Positions 52,383 to 63,638 of a stretch of 64,000 nt of DNA are shown here, in pieces. The translations under genes and the position numbers were made by a program. Under the pieces are notes generated by a model that searched no databases, was not told where the DNA came from, and was given only the letters and a program-made list of their open reading frames with translations. Source of the DNA: an uncultured Bacteroidales bacterium (GTDB lineage Bacteria; Bacteroidota; Bacteroidia; Bacteroidales; UBA932); the NCBI GenBank assembly GCA_910585445.1, contig CAJUEK010000001.1, positions 3,259-67,258 on the forward strand, in the 5' to 3' direction. Within the stretch, counting starts at the first letter, position 1; each line of letters starts with the position of its first letter.

Positions 52383-53036
52383 TCAGGCATTTTTACGGTA
52401 AAGCCTGAACCATGTCACAAGTGCCCAGATTCCATTTACCAGGTACAACATGCTTACCACAGGCATAAATACAAGGCCAGCCTTAAGGTACAGCGTAAGA
52501 TTAGCCACATTCACAAAGAGCCATGCAATCCAGCAGTCCCATTTCTTCATCGCCGACAGGGTCTGTGCCGTAAGTATCAGCACGGTAACGCAACAATCAA
52601 GGTAAGGCAACGGGTTTGCAGGGAAATATCCGACGAACCATTTTGTCCCCATCATGCTCATTAGCCAGCCCCACACCAGTGCAAGCACAAGAACAGATAC
52701 GGCGACAAGTCCCCTCTGAGGCCAGGAAAGCATCGAAACCTTAAGTTCACCATGATTGTCAGAGCTTTCTTCACCTTTCTTCGGATGGCTCCAGCGATAT
52801 TGCCCCATTATATTTATTCCCAAAGAAATAGGCTGAAGTATAAGGTTGGCATAAAGATGCCTGTTCCAGAACATCAGGAACAGAAGGGCCGTATATACAT
52901 AGCCCACATAAAAATTATACTTGCTGTTCCGGCCTGCAAGAAATACAGTCGTAAGTCCGAAAACAGACGTAAGCAAGTCTATAAGCAAAACCGGCTTGCC
53001 GCCCAATTCAAATAATATGCAGTTCAAAAACTCCAT
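52383..53036 (-). CDS. pnuC: Nicotinamide riboside/vitamin transporter PnuC
   Basis: 217 residues, seven or eight membrane helices. The pattern LLTSVFGLTTVFLAGRNSKYNFYVGYVYTALLFLMF and the C-terminal KKWDCWIAWLFVNV fit PnuC, a facilitator for nicotinamide riboside and related vitamins. The N-terminal FLNCILFELGGKPV supports the family. It sits between sufB and sufC, inside the Fe-S assembly operon, which is an unusual place. Specificity (NR, thiamine or riboflavin) cannot be told. Confidence 0.85.
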   Translation of the reverse strand: MEFLNCILFELGGKPVLLIDLLTSVFGLTTVFLAGRNSKYNFYVGYVYTALLFLMFWNRHLYANLILQPISLGINIMGQYRWSHPKKGEESSDNHGELKVSMLSWPQRGLVAVSVLVLALVWGWLMSMMGTKWFVGYFPANPLPYLDCCVTVLILTAQTLSAMKKWDCWIAWLFVNVANLTLYLKAGLVFMPVVSMLYLVNGIWALVTWFRLYRKNA

Positions 53037-53083
53037 CGTCAAATCTTTTTAGAATCCTTCAAATACACAGACAGTCACAAATC

Positions 53084-54523
53084 CTATCCTACAGAACCCT
53101 CAAGAGAAACCTGAAGCAGCTTCTGGGCTTCCACCGCAAACTCCATCGGAAGCTTAGAAAGCACTTCACGCGCATATCCGTTCACGATAAGTCCCACTGC
53201 CTCCTCCGGCCCGATGCCCCTCTGATTGCAATAGAAAAGCTGGTCCTCGCTTATCTTCGACGTGGTAGCCTCGTGCTCAACAACAGCAGTCCTGTTGGCA
53301 TTCTCGATATACGGGAAAGTATGGGCGCCGCACCTGTCACCTATCAGAAGGCTGTCGCACTGGGAATAATTACGGGCATTGTCCGCACCGGCAAGCATTT
53401 TCACAAGCCCCCTATAGCTGTTCTGGCTATGGCCGGCCGATATTCCCTTGCTGATTATACGGCTGCGGGTATTCTTGCCTATATGAATCATCTTTGTTCC
53501 GGTATCTGCCTGCTGATAATTGTTTGTAACAGCAACAGAATAGAACTCAGAAGACGAATTGTCACCTTTAAGTATTGTTGACGGATATTTCCAGGTAATC
53601 GCCGAACCGGTCTCGACCTGTGTCCATGAAAGATGGCTTCCTGCACCCTTGCATATGCCCCTCTTGGTCACGAAATTGAAAATTCCTCCTTTTCCCTCAG
53701 CATCTCCGGGATACCAGTTCTGCACCGTGGAATACCTAACCTCGGCATCTTTCTCCAGAACAATCTCCACAACGGCGGCATGAAGCTGGTTCTCATCACG
53801 CATAGGTGCCGTACATCCCTCCATATAGCTCACGTAAGAGCCTTCATCGGCTACAATCAGCGTCCTTTCAAACTGTCCTGTTCCCTTGGCATTTATACGG
53901 AAATAGCTTGAAAGCTCCATCGGGCATCTGACTCCTTTCGGAATATAGCAGAACGACCCGTCACTGAAAACGGCAGAGTTAAGAGCCGCATAGAAATTGT
54001 CCCCAGAAGGCACTACGGAAGCCAGATGCTTGCGGACAAGTTCAGGATACTCTTTCACAGCCTCGGAAAATGAACAGAAAATGATTCCTTTCTCAGCAAG
54101 AGCCTCCCGGAAAGTCGTAGCCACGGATACAGAATCAAATACGGCATCAACTGCCACTCCGGCAAGAGCCGCCCTTTCATGAAGCGGTATCCCGAGTTTG
54201 TCAAACGTCTTTTCCAGTTCCGGGTCTATTTCCTTCGGCCCGTCAGCCGTTTTCTTGGGAGCCGCATAGTATATTATATCCTGAAAGTCTATCTCAGGAA
54301 TATCAAGATGCGCCCAATCGGGCAAAGGCATCTTCTGCCATTTCCTGAACGCATCCAGACGGAAGTCAAGCAACCACTGTGGCTCGTCTTTCTTTGAAGA
54401 AATCAATCTTATGACATCTTCATTAATGCCTTTGGGTATAAATTCCTGCTCGACATCTGTCACAAAGCCGTGCTCATATTCCTTTTCCGCCAGTCCTTCC
54501 AGTATTTCCTTATCATTACTCAT
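53084..54523 (-). CDS. sufB: Fe-S cluster assembly protein SufB
   Basis: 479 residues, the normal length. Seen: [50 protein letters not shown] near 190-240, [20 protein letters not shown], and the C-terminal [27 protein letters not shown] with the conserved Cys. ATG 54523 ([11 protein letters not shown]) is chosen since the upstream extension is not family-like. First gene of the operon sufB-pnuC-sufC-sufD-ispE; sufS and sufU are not in the window. Confidence 0.95.
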   Translation of the reverse strand: MSNDKEILEGLAEKEYEHGFVTDVEQEFIPKGINEDVIRLISSKKDEPQWLLDFRLDAFRKWQKMPLPDWAHLDIPEIDFQDIIYYAAPKKTADGPKEIDPELEKTFDKLGIPLHERAALAGVAVDAVFDSVSVATTFREALAEKGIIFCSFSEAVKEYPELVRKHLASVVPSGDNFYAALNSAVFSDGSFCYIPKGVRCPMELSSYFRINAKGTGQFERTLIVADEGSYVSYMEGCTAPMRDENQLHAAVVEIVLEKDAEVRYSTVQNWYPGDAEGKGGIFNFVTKRGICKGAGSHLSWTQVETGSAITWKYPSTILKGDNSSSEFYSVAVTNNYQQADTGTKMIHIGKNTRSRIISKGISAGHSQNSYRGLVKMLAGADNARNYSQCDSLLIGDRCGAHTFPYIENANRTAVVEHEATTSKISEDQLFYCNQRGIGPEEAVGLIVNGYAREVLSKLPMEFAVEAQKLLQVSLEGSVG

Positions 54524-54615
54524 ATGTACATCGTTTCTCTTTCCCGCCACACAAAGGCGCGGCAAAACAAAATCTGCATAAGTATGCAATATCAAGGCCC
54601 GTCAAAGCCCAATTT

Positions 54616-54624
54616 GCAAAGATA
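54616..54624 (-). promoter_or_regulatory. Promoter -7 box of the suf operon
   Basis: Minus-strand TATCTTTGC, 93 nt before the sufB ATG. The leader includes a short GC hairpin (CCGC...GGCGG). No IscR-like site is evident. Confidence 0.55.
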
Positions 54625-54721
54625 CAGGTTTTTTGCTTATTATGGCAGATGACAGTGACAAATAGTCCCAAAGTGTCGGAAGACGCATTCGCAGACAGGC
54701 ACAGGCTTCCGGAAACATCTG

Positions 54722-57700
54722 TCATTCAAGCACAGACACAATCTGATAATAGCTTTTCCCCTCCTTGTCACGGTCACCATATTTGCCGTTTCCGGACATG
54801 TTTACCCTTTCCATTATTCTCCTGCCGTCATAGCTCCAAAGGCCTGGCAACACCCTGTTGTACATGCCAGGAGACGCCGGATGCGACTCCTTTTCACGGT
54901 AAAACAAATAACTATAGTCAAGCCCGGGAAACCCTATGACACGATAAAGCATATTATTAAGCCCCCTGCGAGAATGGCGCGCAATAGCCGGATCATACAA
55001 TTCACATCCTCCATCAACACGCATCGCAATTCCATGACGGCTTTTCAGGACATTTGATATCACTATCTTTTCATTATCATCTGAAGCCGCGAACATCACA
55101 GTCCCTCCGGAAGGCCTGACACATCCGGCATCAGCACCGGAAACAAGCGCGCCGGAAACGGTTCCGGACCACAATTCCGAATATATCGCATCAAACATTC
55201 CCGTACAATCCATATCAATCCGTGCATTTTCCGACATCATATCGGCAAACTTGTCCGTTGTGCGATACGGAACGGCAAAATCAAGACTTATGTCATAATA
55301 GACCCAGCGGTTGAACCTTACATAATAATCCCCGATTCCCAAATCAGTCAGAAAGCCATCCTTGCTACGGATTCTGCGGTCCATAAGAGGCAGTGACCTA
55401 TAGCTGCCGTCCACATATGAATCCTGCATCGGACCGAGGCATTCACAATAGGCAAACAGAGGATAAAGGCCACACGGAACGTTCCCCGCTGACGGCAAAA
55501 CTCCACCCGCTGACGTTAATGCAAACGGATAATGCTGCTGCACTTTCCCATTCATGACATATCCTGAGCCATATATGGAACTGAAATTGACATCCCCAAA
55601 ATCAAATGCTCCCTCTGTGCGACGCCACACAAGCTGTCCATATACATAAAGTTCAACATATCCCTGCCTTATCCCCACTGTCTCTCCGGAATGCCTGTTC
55701 CTATAATTGAAACGGACATATTTTTTCCCGGCAACATGACCATAGCTGGTAAATCCTTCCTCTGATGTACCCAAAGCCTTATCATAATAGGCAAGGCCAT
55801 CCCTCTGGTCAGTTATTCCATAATACATGACAGGCCATATTCTCAACGATGACATTCCTCCGGTCAAATCATATCTCATCCAAGACCCGCTGAAAGCATA
55901 TGATGTGGTCGAGTTCCGTGAAGCTCCAGGATAAGACTGGCGAGTCAGGCCGTCTATAGTAACCGAATTGACGGGAAGCACAGAAGAGGCGACCCTCGTG
56001 CCGATATAAATGCTCTTCTGGTCAAATTCATATCTCTCAGGCTCAGTGCAGTATGTATCCGTGCCACGATATTCGATTCCGTTCTCCAGACAATATTGTT
56101 TTCTCAATGGCCGGTATGTCAAAAGACTGTAGTCATCGATACGGCCCCAGCAAGTCTCAACATCTTCAGCAACAGGCAAGGAAAACATCACCCTGAACCC
56201 GTCAAACGGCTCTCCCTTGCAGTCACTGAAGTTGAACTTTATCGGAAAGGCCTGATTCTGATATTCCGCCATTGCTTCATTGACATGATTCACAAAAACA
56301 TCAACGGCCATATCCTCAGGACGGGCTTCAACTCCAAAATACGCAGAGGCCGGATGGTCAAGCACAGGAACAGGCACAAGACGCTCCTGGACAATGGCGT
56401 CATCCAGATTGGCCAGCATATTCCCTCTGTCATCGCAGATTCTATAGGCCACACTCTTTTCCGTTCCAGTTATGTCCAGGCTATATGCATAAGAAGTCCT
56501 TTCCATAGCCAAAGAAGGTCTCCTGACATTGATTGTCACCTCTGAGGCCTGGTCTCCGTCTTTGTTCGTAAAGGTAATCACAGACTTGCCCTGACGGCAT
56601 CCCGTTACCCGGAACTTAGTGCAGTCCTCATTCAAAGGAACAAGACGGACCACATCTCCGGACTCTTCAGAATAATCTGCGGTCTCCACCTTCCCATACC
56701 TGACAGGAAGCACCTCTTTCGGAACATCAGAAATGTCAAGAATACCATACTGTCCGACATAAGACGGAATTATATCCCATTCAAACGACATCGGCCACTC
56801 AACCGCATCCGTCACAATTATGTTTGCCACCGCTTTCCGCAGCCCGTCATGCGTGGATGCTGAGATGGAATAAGTCCCTGTGCCGGCAGTGGCAGGCACA
56901 TCAAATTCCACGACATTCCTCACAGAACGTGAATCGGAAGGCGACTTGTCCGCACCATAAATTATAGAAGAGACAACGCCAGCTTCCCTCAGGCCCTCCA
57001 CATCAGCATTGTATTCCCAGTCTTCTCCATACAGCTCTACTTGTGATGCTCCGCCTCCAGCTACCCGATGATAGAACAGATATACTTTGTTTTTAGTTCC
57101 TTTCAGGAAATAATAAACAGGAATACCGTCAATCCGACACTTTTCGTCCGTAAAATACAGACTCCTCAAGTCACTGCCGGAAAAATTCACTTTCCATGAT
57201 GGACGAAGAAGATTGTCATAGTCCGGTACAACCGTAATGTCATATACAGAATTGCGGCATACGTCGAAATTCGTCACATTATCCTTGCCTAGAAAGAGCC
57301 TGTACTTCACCTGCCCGACCCAGCCCTTGATAGGATATGTTCCGGCAGCTCCGATTTCAACATATGTACACCTTCCGGACATGTCATTTTCGCCGAACAC
57401 AATATTTTCGGCAGTCTTATTCCACGGATCCGTATTGGAGGGCAACAATGTGCCCATCATATTCTCCGGGACATAGAACTCTGCAGTAAAGGAGTCACTG
57501 CCATCCTGCTCTGAGAAAGCTCCGAAATGCGCTTGACAATCCGATTCGGAAGCCACGTCAGAAACATCCATCGCCATGCTTTTCCCGAACGGAAAAAGAA
57601 GCGTGTTAGCGTTACGCACATACATGTTCTGCAAAAACAAGGAATTTGTCCCGTTTCCAGGATTTATAAAAGAGCTGTCTTTTTCAAATGTCACACGCAC

Positions 57701-58189
57701 CTTTGCAAACAATCTATCAAGAGGCACCACGACAGAGCGGCTGCCATCCCACACGACTTCCGCACACATCGGGATACCGGATTCAGCTATCACCTCAAAA
57801 TCATTTATCCTGTATGTGAATCCCGGAACCTGACTTTCCCAATCAGGAAAATTACCGGACTGGTCCCCTATATTTGCTACAAAATAAAATGCTCTTGTAT
57901 TTTGTGGAACAAACAGCACAACAGGTGAATCCCCTTCGAAATGCCAAGTCCCCAAAAGCCTGTCATTATAGGCGGCAACCGTAACACAGGAAACCATATT
58001 CCCTATGCGTTCATCCGGAACTATTGTTGACCGCGTCACTGGCTCCTCCGTCCGGAAAGACAATTCAATGCATGCAGTCCCTTCTCCGGCCTCCCCTGCC
58101 TCTGCGGCTGGACAGGCATCCTCCTTAAGATTTCCGCATCCGCACAACAAAAGCAGCGGAACAAGTGAAATGAGAATGCTTTTTTTCAT
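54722..58189 (-). CDS. Large DUF4906/fimbrillin-like lipoprotein
   Basis: 1155 residues from ATG 58189. Signal with lipobox LLCGC (lipid Cys18). The first 350 residues show a Mfa/FimA-like beta-sandwich pattern (EEPVTRSTIVPDERIGNMVSCVTVAAYNDRLLG). These are followed by several Ig-like and BACON-like strands (VTINVRRPSLAMERTSYAYSLDITG near 585) and a long C-terminal region rich in Tyr and Asp. I assign it to the DUF4906 group of surface or fimbria-associated lipoproteins of Bacteroidales. No fimbrial partner genes are nearby. Function unknown. Confidence 0.72.
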   Translation of the reverse strand: MKKSILISLVPLLLLCGCGNLKEDACPAAEAGEAGEGTACIELSFRTEEPVTRSTIVPDERIGNMVSCVTVAAYNDRLLGTWHFEGDSPVVLFVPQNTRAFYFVANIGDQSGNFPDWESQVPGFTYRINDFEVIAESGIPMCAEVVWDGSRSVVVPLDRLFAKVRVTFEKDSSFINPGNGTNSLFLQNMYVRNANTLLFPFGKSMAMDVSDVASESDCQAHFGAFSEQDGSDSFTAEFYVPENMMGTLLPSNTDPWNKTAENIVFGENDMSGRCTYVEIGAAGTYPIKGWVGQVKYRLFLGKDNVTNFDVCRNSVYDITVVPDYDNLLRPSWKVNFSGSDLRSLYFTDEKCRIDGIPVYYFLKGTKNKVYLFYHRVAGGGASQVELYGEDWEYNADVEGLREAGVVSSIIYGADKSPSDSRSVRNVVEFDVPATAGTGTYSISASTHDGLRKAVANIIVTDAVEWPMSFEWDIIPSYVGQYGILDISDVPKEVLPVRYGKVETADYSEESGDVVRLVPLNEDCTKFRVTGCRQGKSVITFTNKDGDQASEVTINVRRPSLAMERTSYAYSLDITGTEKSVAYRICDDRGNMLANLDDAIVQERLVPVPVLDHPASAYFGVEARPEDMAVDVFVNHVNEAMAEYQNQAFPIKFNFSDCKGEPFDGFRVMFSLPVAEDVETCWGRIDDYSLLTYRPLRKQYCLENGIEYRGTDTYCTEPERYEFDQKSIYIGTRVASSVLPVNSVTIDGLTRQSYPGASRNSTTSYAFSGSWMRYDLTGGMSSLRIWPVMYYGITDQRDGLAYYDKALGTSEEGFTSYGHVAGKKYVRFNYRNRHSGETVGIRQGYVELYVYGQLVWRRTEGAFDFGDVNFSSIYGSGYVMNGKVQQHYPFALTSAGGVLPSAGNVPCGLYPLFAYCECLGPMQDSYVDGSYRSLPLMDRRIRSKDGFLTDLGIGDYYVRFNRWVYYDISLDFAVPYRTTDKFADMMSENARIDMDCTGMFDAIYSELWSGTVSGALVSGADAGCVRPSGGTVMFAASDDNEKIVISNVLKSRHGIAMRVDGGCELYDPAIARHSRRGLNNMLYRVIGFPGLDYSYLFYREKESHPASPGMYNRVLPGLWSYDGRRIMERVNMSGNGKYGDRDKEGKSYYQIVSVLE

Positions 58190-58499
58190 ATCTGACATCT
58201 GTTTGTTTATTATTCTGTTCAGGCAAGGCTCAGTCATCACCCGCCATAAAGCATAAGCAATTTAAAAGTTCCCGTATCTCACGACAGGAGAACCCATAAC
58301 ATGAAAAGTATTGTTGAATAAGAAATGACTTCCGGCATTGCCCTGGCATGCGGGCTTCATGTCCGGAGACACGGCAAATATGGAGGGAAACAGACAGAAT
58401 CAATTAAAGAAAAAGAAAAACCGCTTTTAAAAAAGAGAAAAACAATGTTAAAATTTATTTTTACTGTAGATGAAAACTTAAAGAAAAGTGACATAATTA
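58190..58499. other. Gene-free AT-rich region upstream of the DUF4906 gene
   Basis: About 310 bases with no supportable gene. The sequence is A-rich in 58400-58500. A minus-strand CATATTTGC near 58373 resembles the -7 box (first base wrong) but is far from the start codon. No repeat is seen. Confidence 0.4.
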
Positions 58500-58543
58500 T
58501 AAAAAACAGAAAAATAAGCCCGCATCCAAGACGGATACGGGCC
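58500..58543 (-). terminator. Terminator downstream of the pyrophosphatase gene
   Basis: Minus strand: stem GCCCGTATCC / GGATGCGGGC (58518-58542, loop GTCTT) followed by TTATTTTTCTGTTTTTT. It lies about 30 nt beyond the hppA stop. Confidence 0.8.
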
Positions 58544-58572
58544 ATGTTCACCACATTATATAACTTAAATCT

Positions 58573-60765
58573 CTAATGAATCCAGACCGTAAGGCCGGCC
58601 ATCACGATTGAAACCATGCTCATAAGCTTAATGAGAATGTTCAGTGACGGCCCTGAAGTATCTTTGAAAGGGTCACCTACAGTATCACCGGTCACAGTAG
58701 CCTTGTGAGCCTCAGAGTTCTTTCCTCCCAGATGGCCTTCCTCCACATATTTCTTGGCATTGTCCCATGCACCTCCCGAATTGGCCATGAATACGGCAAG
58801 CACGAAACCGCTTCCGAGACCTCCGATAAGCAGTCCCATAACCCCAGCGACGCCAAGCAGCAGACCGACAAGCACCGGAACTATAATCGCTATAAGGGAC
58901 GGAACAAGCATTTCACGCTGCGCTCCCTTGGTGGAAATTTCAACACAACGGGCATAATCAGGAGTAGCCTCCCTTGTCAATATGCCTTTTATCTCACGGA
59001 ACTGGCGGCGTACTTCCGTCACCATGCTCTGAGCAGCACGTCCTACGGCATTCATCGTAAGACCGCAGAACAGGAAAGACATCATTGCGCCGATGAATAC
59101 TCCCACCAAGACAACAGGATTCATCAAATCCACATGATAGTAGGCCATAATATCCGGAATGGTAGCCTGAGCGGCATCAATAACTTCACCGGAAACATTC
59201 ACTATCTGCTTTCCTATATGGGACAGGCCTATTTTGATTTCTTCTATATAGGATGCAAGAAGAGCCAGTCCGGTAAGGGCAGCGGAACCGATTGCAAAAC
59301 CTTTTCCGGTCGCTGCCGTAGTATTTCCAAGAGCATCAAGCACATCAGTACGCTTGCGCACTTCCGGGTCAAGCTCGCTCATTTGGGCATTTCCGCCGGC
59401 ATTGTCAGCTATAGGGCCATATGCATCAGTGGCAAGAGTGATTCCGAGAGTGGAGAGCATGCCGACTGCAGCAATTCCGATTCCATAGAGACCGAGACTC
59501 AGGCTCTGAGCGGAGAAAGAAAGGTCAAACCCATTGGCACAAAGATATGCAAGCAAGATTGCAACAGCTATGGTCACCACCGGTATGGCAGTTGAAAGCA
59601 TGCCCAAGCCGACGCCGGAGATAATTACCGTAGCAGGTCCCGTCTCTGCGCTTTCTGCCAATTTTTGGGTCGGGCGATAAGAATGTGAGGTATAATATTC
59701 GGTAGCCTGGCCGATTATGACGCCTGCAACAAGTCCCGTCACGACAGAAAGCGATATCTGCCACCAGTTCTCCATGCCAAGAAGCCACATTATAAGGAAT
59801 GTCGCCCCCGCAATGAGAACGGAACTGAAATTCGTACCGAGATTCAATGACCTCAGAAGCTGCTTCATGCCGGCGCCTTCTTTCGTGCGCACAATGTATA
59901 TTCCGATAATGGACAGGACGACTCCGACGGCAGCAATCAGCATAGGGGCAAATATTGCACGCAGCTGCAGATCAGTCCCTCCTACATAATAAGCAGAAGC
60001 GCCGAGAGCACATGTAGCCAATATGGAGCCGCAATACGACTCATAAAGGTCAGCTCCCATTCCGGCGACATCTCCCACATTGTCCCCCACATTGTCAGCA
60101 ATGGTTGCCGGGTTGCGCGGATCATCCTCAGGAATGCCGGCCTCGACTTTGCCGACAAGGTCTGCTCCAACGTCAGCCGCCTTCGTATAAATCCCGCCTC
60201 CTACACGTGCAAAAAGTGCCTGTGTAGAAGCTCCCATACCGAATGTCAGCATGGTAGTGGTTATAATCACAAGGTTATGAGGATCATCTGCGGGATAAAA
60301 ACTTGAAAGTATCAGCCACCAGATGGCAATATCAAGCAGACCAAGACCCACGACAGTCAGACCCATTACTGCACCGCTGCGAAATGCCACTTTCAGACCG
60401 GAATCAAGAGAGCGCATTGCAGCATTGGCTGTACGGGCAGATGCATAAGTAGCCGTTTTCATACCGACAAAGCCTGCAAGTCCGGAAAAGAATCCTCCGG
60501 TAAGGAATGCGAACGGCACCCACGGATTCTGAACTTTGCAGACATAAGCCAAAACGGCAAAAAAGATTGCCAATACGATGAAAACCACTGTCACGACTTT
60601 ATATTGCTGCTTCAGGTAGGCCATCGCTCCCTCCCTTACGAATCTGGCGATTTCTTTCATAGCCACAGTACCTTCACTTTCCTTCATCATCTGTCGGAAA
60701 AACAGGTAGGCAAACAGCAGCGCCACAATCGCGGCAGCCGGCACAAGGTAGAACAGATTAGTCAT
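58573..60765 (-). CDS. hppA: Membrane-bound pyrophosphatase (ion-pumping)
   Basis: 730 residues, about 16 membrane helices. Uses pyrophosphate hydrolysis to pump Na+ and/or H+. The substrate loop [47 protein letters not shown] spans about 198-244. Glu242 in the DLYESY segment corresponds to the position found in Na+-transporting family members. The segment [10 protein letters not shown] at 481-490 has Ala484 and Gly487, the K+-dependent pattern. So a K+-stimulated Na+ or Na+/H+ pump is most likely. ATG 60765 begins a normal first helix. Confidence 0.93.
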   Translation of the reverse strand: MTNLFYLVPAAAIVALLFAYLFFRQMMKESEGTVAMKEIARFVREGAMAYLKQQYKVVTVVFIVLAIFFAVLAYVCKVQNPWVPFAFLTGGFFSGLAGFVGMKTATYASARTANAAMRSLDSGLKVAFRSGAVMGLTVVGLGLLDIAIWWLILSSFYPADDPHNLVIITTTMLTFGMGASTQALFARVGGGIYTKAADVGADLVGKVEAGIPEDDPRNPATIADNVGDNVGDVAGMGADLYESYCGSILATCALGASAYYVGGTDLQLRAIFAPMLIAAVGVVLSIIGIYIVRTKEGAGMKQLLRSLNLGTNFSSVLIAGATFLIMWLLGMENWWQISLSVVTGLVAGVIIGQATEYYTSHSYRPTQKLAESAETGPATVIISGVGLGMLSTAIPVVTIAVAILLAYLCANGFDLSFSAQSLSLGLYGIGIAAVGMLSTLGITLATDAYGPIADNAGGNAQMSELDPEVRKRTDVLDALGNTTAATGKGFAIGSAALTGLALLASYIEEIKIGLSHIGKQIVNVSGEVIDAAQATIPDIMAYYHVDLMNPVVLVGVFIGAMMSFLFCGLTMNAVGRAAQSMVTEVRRQFREIKGILTREATPDYARCVEISTKGAQREMLVPSLIAIIVPVLVGLLLGVAGVMGLLIGGLGSGFVLAVFMANSGGAWDNAKKYVEEGHLGGKNSEAHKATVTGDTVGDPFKDTSGPSLNILIKLMSMVSIVMAGLTVWIH

Positions 60766-60825
60766 AATGCTATGTTTTGTTGTTATGTGCAGAACTTTGC
60801 AGGCCCGGGACCAATGCCGGGATGA

Positions 60826-60855
60826 CAAATTTATTTAATTTATCGATAAAAACAA
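60826..60855 (-). promoter_or_regulatory. Promoter of hppA
   Basis: Minus strand: TTG (60853-60855), 19 bases, TAAATTTG (60826-60833), about 60 nt before the ATG. Confidence 0.6.
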
Positions 60856-60940
60856 GCCCCTTCAGATATCATTTTAAAGCAAATAGGCACAATATTTTAA
60901 TAAACTTTAAATAAAAGAGAACATCCATTGACTTTTTTGT

Positions 60941-61023
60941 TATCTTTGTAATGTTCCGGATTTTGGTCAACCGGACAATTCCCCTCCAACAACAAGAAAC
61001 CGGCAATCAGGCATTGCATGAGA
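60941..61023 (+). promoter_or_regulatory. Orphan -7 box with no gene downstream
   Basis: TATCTTTG at 60941-60948 on the plus strand points into about 110 bases that hold a hairpin TCCGG / CCGGA and then the rplQ terminator, whose T-tail is weak in this direction. No open frame follows. Either a short untranslated RNA or a chance match. The rest of 60766-61096 holds the hppA promoter, the rplQ terminator and no gene. Confidence 0.25.
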
Positions 61024-61059
61024 TACAAAAAACCGGACACCTGAAAAGGCATCCGGTTT
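61024..61059 (-). terminator. Terminator of the rpsM-rpsK-rpsD-rpoA-rplQ operon
   Basis: Minus strand: AAACCGGA / TCCGGTTT (61030-61059), followed by a T-run, about 40 nt after the rplQ stop. Confidence 0.85.
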
Positions 61060-61096
61060 ATTATGTGCAGTCTGTATGACTGCCGTGATTGTCTGA

Positions 61097-61564
61097 TTAC
61101 TCAGCTGCTGGTGCCTCTGCTGCAGGAGCAGCCTCGGCAGCCTTCTTCGAGCTGCGGCGTGTAGTCTTCTTGGCAGCCTTAGGAGCAGCCGAAGCAAGAG
61201 CAGCCTCGTTGAAATCAACGAGCTCGATGAGAGCCATGTCAGCACCGTCACCATGACGGAAACCAGTCTTAAGGACACGGGTGTATCCGCCTGGACGATC
61301 AGCGATCTTAGGAGCGATAGTACGGAAGAGCTCTGTTACGGCCTCCTTGTTCTTGAGATAGCTGAACACGACACGACGTGAGTTAGTCGAATCGTCTTTT
61401 GACTTGGTGATAAGCGGTTCAACATAAACCTGCAGAGCCTTAGCCTTGGCAACAGTAGTCACGATTCTCTTGTGCTGAATCAGTGAGGTAGCCATGTTGG
61501 CGAGGAGAGCTTTACGATGACCACTCTTGCGACCAAGGTGGTTGATTGCTTTATTATGCCTCAT
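61097..61564 (-). CDS. rplQ: 50S ribosomal protein L17
   Basis: 155 residues. Conserved [34 protein letters not shown] start and [20 protein letters not shown] near 100. The last 30 residues form an Ala/Lys/Glu-rich tail beyond the core, common in Bacteroidota L17. It starts 5 bases after the rpoA stop and is last in the alpha operon. Confidence 0.97.
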   Translation of the reverse strand: MRHNKAINHLGRKSGHRKALLANMATSLIQHKRIVTTVAKAKALQVYVEPLITKSKDDSTNSRRVVFSYLKNKEAVTELFRTIAPKIADRPGGYTRVLKTGFRHGDGADMALIELVDFNEAALASAAPKAAKKTTRRSSKKAAEAAPAAEAPAAE

Positions 61565-61569
61565 ATTGC

Positions 61570-62577
61570 TTAAACGTTCTTTTTCTTAGGTTCAATATTA
61601 TACTTGGTGACATCCATTCCGAATGAGAGCTTCATCTTCTCCACAAGCAGATCAATCTCATTGAGTGACTTGCGGCCGAAGTTCCTGAACTTCATGAGCT
61701 CAGCCCTTGAATAAGAAACAAGGTCCGCAAATGTGTCAATGTCTGCCGCCTTCAGACAGTTGTACGCCCTCACAGAGAGTCCCATGTCAGAAAGCTTGGT
61801 AAGAAGCAGATGTCTCAGGTGGAGTGACTCCTCGTCAAGCTCCTTTGACTCAGACTCGATTGAACTTTCAAGAGAAAGCTTCTTGTCGTCTGTGAAAAGC
61901 TTGAAGTGATAAATCAGAATGTTAGCAGCCTCCTGAAGAGCTATGTTAGGAGTAATGGAACCATCGGTCACAATCTCCAGGTTAAGCTTTTCATAGTCGG
62001 TCTTCTGCTCTACACGCCAGTTCTCCACGGTCCAGTTAACGTTCTTGATCGGAGTATAGATGGCATCTACCGGAATGGTTCCGATAGGAGCATCAGAGTC
62101 CCTGTTCTCGTCAGCCGGAACGAAACCGCGTCCTTTGCTGACAACCAGAGTCATCTCGATCTTAACAGCCGGCTCGAGGGAGCAGATGTGCAGTTCAGGG
62201 TTAAGCACCTTGAAAGAAGACAATCCTTTTGAGATGTCTTCAGCGGTAAACTCCTGCTTGCCGCTGATCACGATGTTTGCTACCTCAGAGTCAACAGTCT
62301 CCACCATTCTCTTGAAACGAACCTGCTTGAGGTTGAGGATGATGTCCTGCATACCCTCGATCACGCCGGGAATCGGAGCGAACTCCTGATCAACACCGGA
62401 AACCTTGACCGATGTGATAGCAAAACCTTCCAGAGAAGACAATAAGATACGACGGAGTGCATTGCCGATAGTCTGTCCGTATCCAGGCTCCAACGGTCTG
62501 AATTCGAAACGGCCTACGGTGTCTGTTCCTTCGAGCATTATCACCTTGTCCGGTTTCTGAAATGCCAAGATTGCCAT
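61570..62577 (-). CDS. rpoA: DNA-directed RNA polymerase alpha subunit
   Basis: 335 residues. N-terminal assembly domain with [32 protein letters not shown], and the C-terminal DNA-contact domain with [51 protein letters not shown] (about 255-305). Normal length. Lies between rpsD and rplQ as is usual. Confidence 0.98.
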   Translation of the reverse strand: MAILAFQKPDKVIMLEGTDTVGRFEFRPLEPGYGQTIGNALRRILLSSLEGFAITSVKVSGVDQEFAPIPGVIEGMQDIILNLKQVRFKRMVETVDSEVANIVISGKQEFTAEDISKGLSSFKVLNPELHICSLEPAVKIEMTLVVSKGRGFVPADENRDSDAPIGTIPVDAIYTPIKNVNWTVENWRVEQKTDYEKLNLEIVTDGSITPNIALQEAANILIYHFKLFTDDKKLSLESSIESESKELDEESLHLRHLLLTKLSDMGLSVRAYNCLKAADIDTFADLVSYSRAELMKFRNFGRKSLNEIDLLVEKMKLSFGMDVTKYNIEPKKKNV

Positions 62578-62604
62578 ATTAATTCTTTTTTGGGGTGTTA
62601 ATCA

Positions 62605-63207
62605 TTACTTAGAATACAACTCGACGATAAGCTGCTCGTTGATGTTCTCCGGAATCTCTGCCCTTACAGGAACATTGAGATATTTTCCGGTGAGAGCTTT
62701 CGCGTCAAATTCTATCCATGAGTACTTGGCCGCAGATGCCACGCTGTTTGCAATGACCTCAAGGCTCTTTGACCTCTCTCTTACAGCAACTACATCACCC
62801 GGCTTAACAAGAGCTGAAGGGATGTTGCAGACTACACCGTTGAGAGTGATGTGAGCATGTGAGACAAGCTGACGGGCAGCAGCTCTTGTAGGAGCAACAC
62901 CCATACGGTACACGATGTTGTCGAGACGGGACTCGAGAAGGATCACGAGGTTCTCACCTTTCTGGCCCTTCATGCGTGAAGCTTTCTCATAGAGATTGCG
63001 GAACTGCCTCTCGAGAAGACCATAAGTATATTTAACCTTCTGCTTCTCCTTGAGCTGAATACCGTACTCTGATTTCTTTTTGCGCTTGCTTGCAAGTCCG
63101 TGCTGTCCCGGAGGATAATTCCTTTTCTCAAAGTCCTTGTCTGTTCCGAAAATCGGCTCGCCGAACTTACGTGCGATCTTAGTGCTTGGTCCAGTATATC
63201 TTGCCAT
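62605..63207 (-). CDS. rpsD: 30S ribosomal protein S4
   Basis: 200 residues. [20 protein letters not shown] start, [26 protein letters not shown], and the S4 RNA-binding motif [30 protein letters not shown] near 91-120. No N-terminal zinc cysteines, so it is the C-minus type. In many bacteria S4 also represses this operon. Confidence 0.98.
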   Translation of the reverse strand: MARYTGPSTKIARKFGEPIFGTDKDFEKRNYPPGQHGLASKRKKKSEYGIQLKEKQKVKYTYGLLERQFRNLYEKASRMKGQKGENLVILLESRLDNIVYRMGVAPTRAAARQLVSHAHITLNGVVCNIPSALVKPGDVVAVRERSKSLEVIANSVASAAKYSWIEFDAKALTGKYLNVPVRAEIPENINEQLIVELYSK

Positions 63208-63236
63208 AGTAGTATATCCTTTAAAATGTTACAAAA

Positions 63237-63626
63237 TTAAACTTTACGACGGCCTTTTGGTCTACAGCCATTGTGTGGCATTGGAGTAACGTCGATGATC
63301 TCTGTAACCTCGATACCTGCACCATGGATAGTTCTGATTGCTGACTCACGTCCGGCACCAGGACCTTTCACATATGCTTTCACCTTGCGGAGTCCAAGGT
63401 CGTATGCAGTCTTTGCAGCATCCTCAGCTGCTACCTGAGCTGCGTAAGGAGTGTTCTTCTTTGAACCCCTGAAGCCGCTCTTACCTGCAGATGACCAGCT
63501 GATGACCTGACCGATACTGTTTGTAAGGGTAACGATCACGTTATTGAAGGTTGATGAAATATGGGCCTCGCCATAAGCTTCAACCTTGACAACTCTCTTC
63601 TTAGTTGATGTTGTTTTCTTTGCCAT
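63237..63626 (-). CDS. rpsK: 30S ribosomal protein S11
   Basis: 129 residues. [59 protein letters not shown] and the C-terminal [16 protein letters not shown] are all conserved. The N-terminus is a short Lys/Thr-rich extension. Sits between rpsM and rpsD. Confidence 0.98.
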   Translation of the reverse strand: MAKKTTSTKKRVVKVEAYGEAHISSTFNNVIVTLTNSIGQVISWSSAGKSGFRGSKKNTPYAAQVAAEDAAKTAYDLGLRKVKAYVKGPGAGRESAIRTIHGAGIEVTEIIDVTPMPHNGCRPKGRRKV

Positions 63627-63638
63627 AATTCATCTCAA

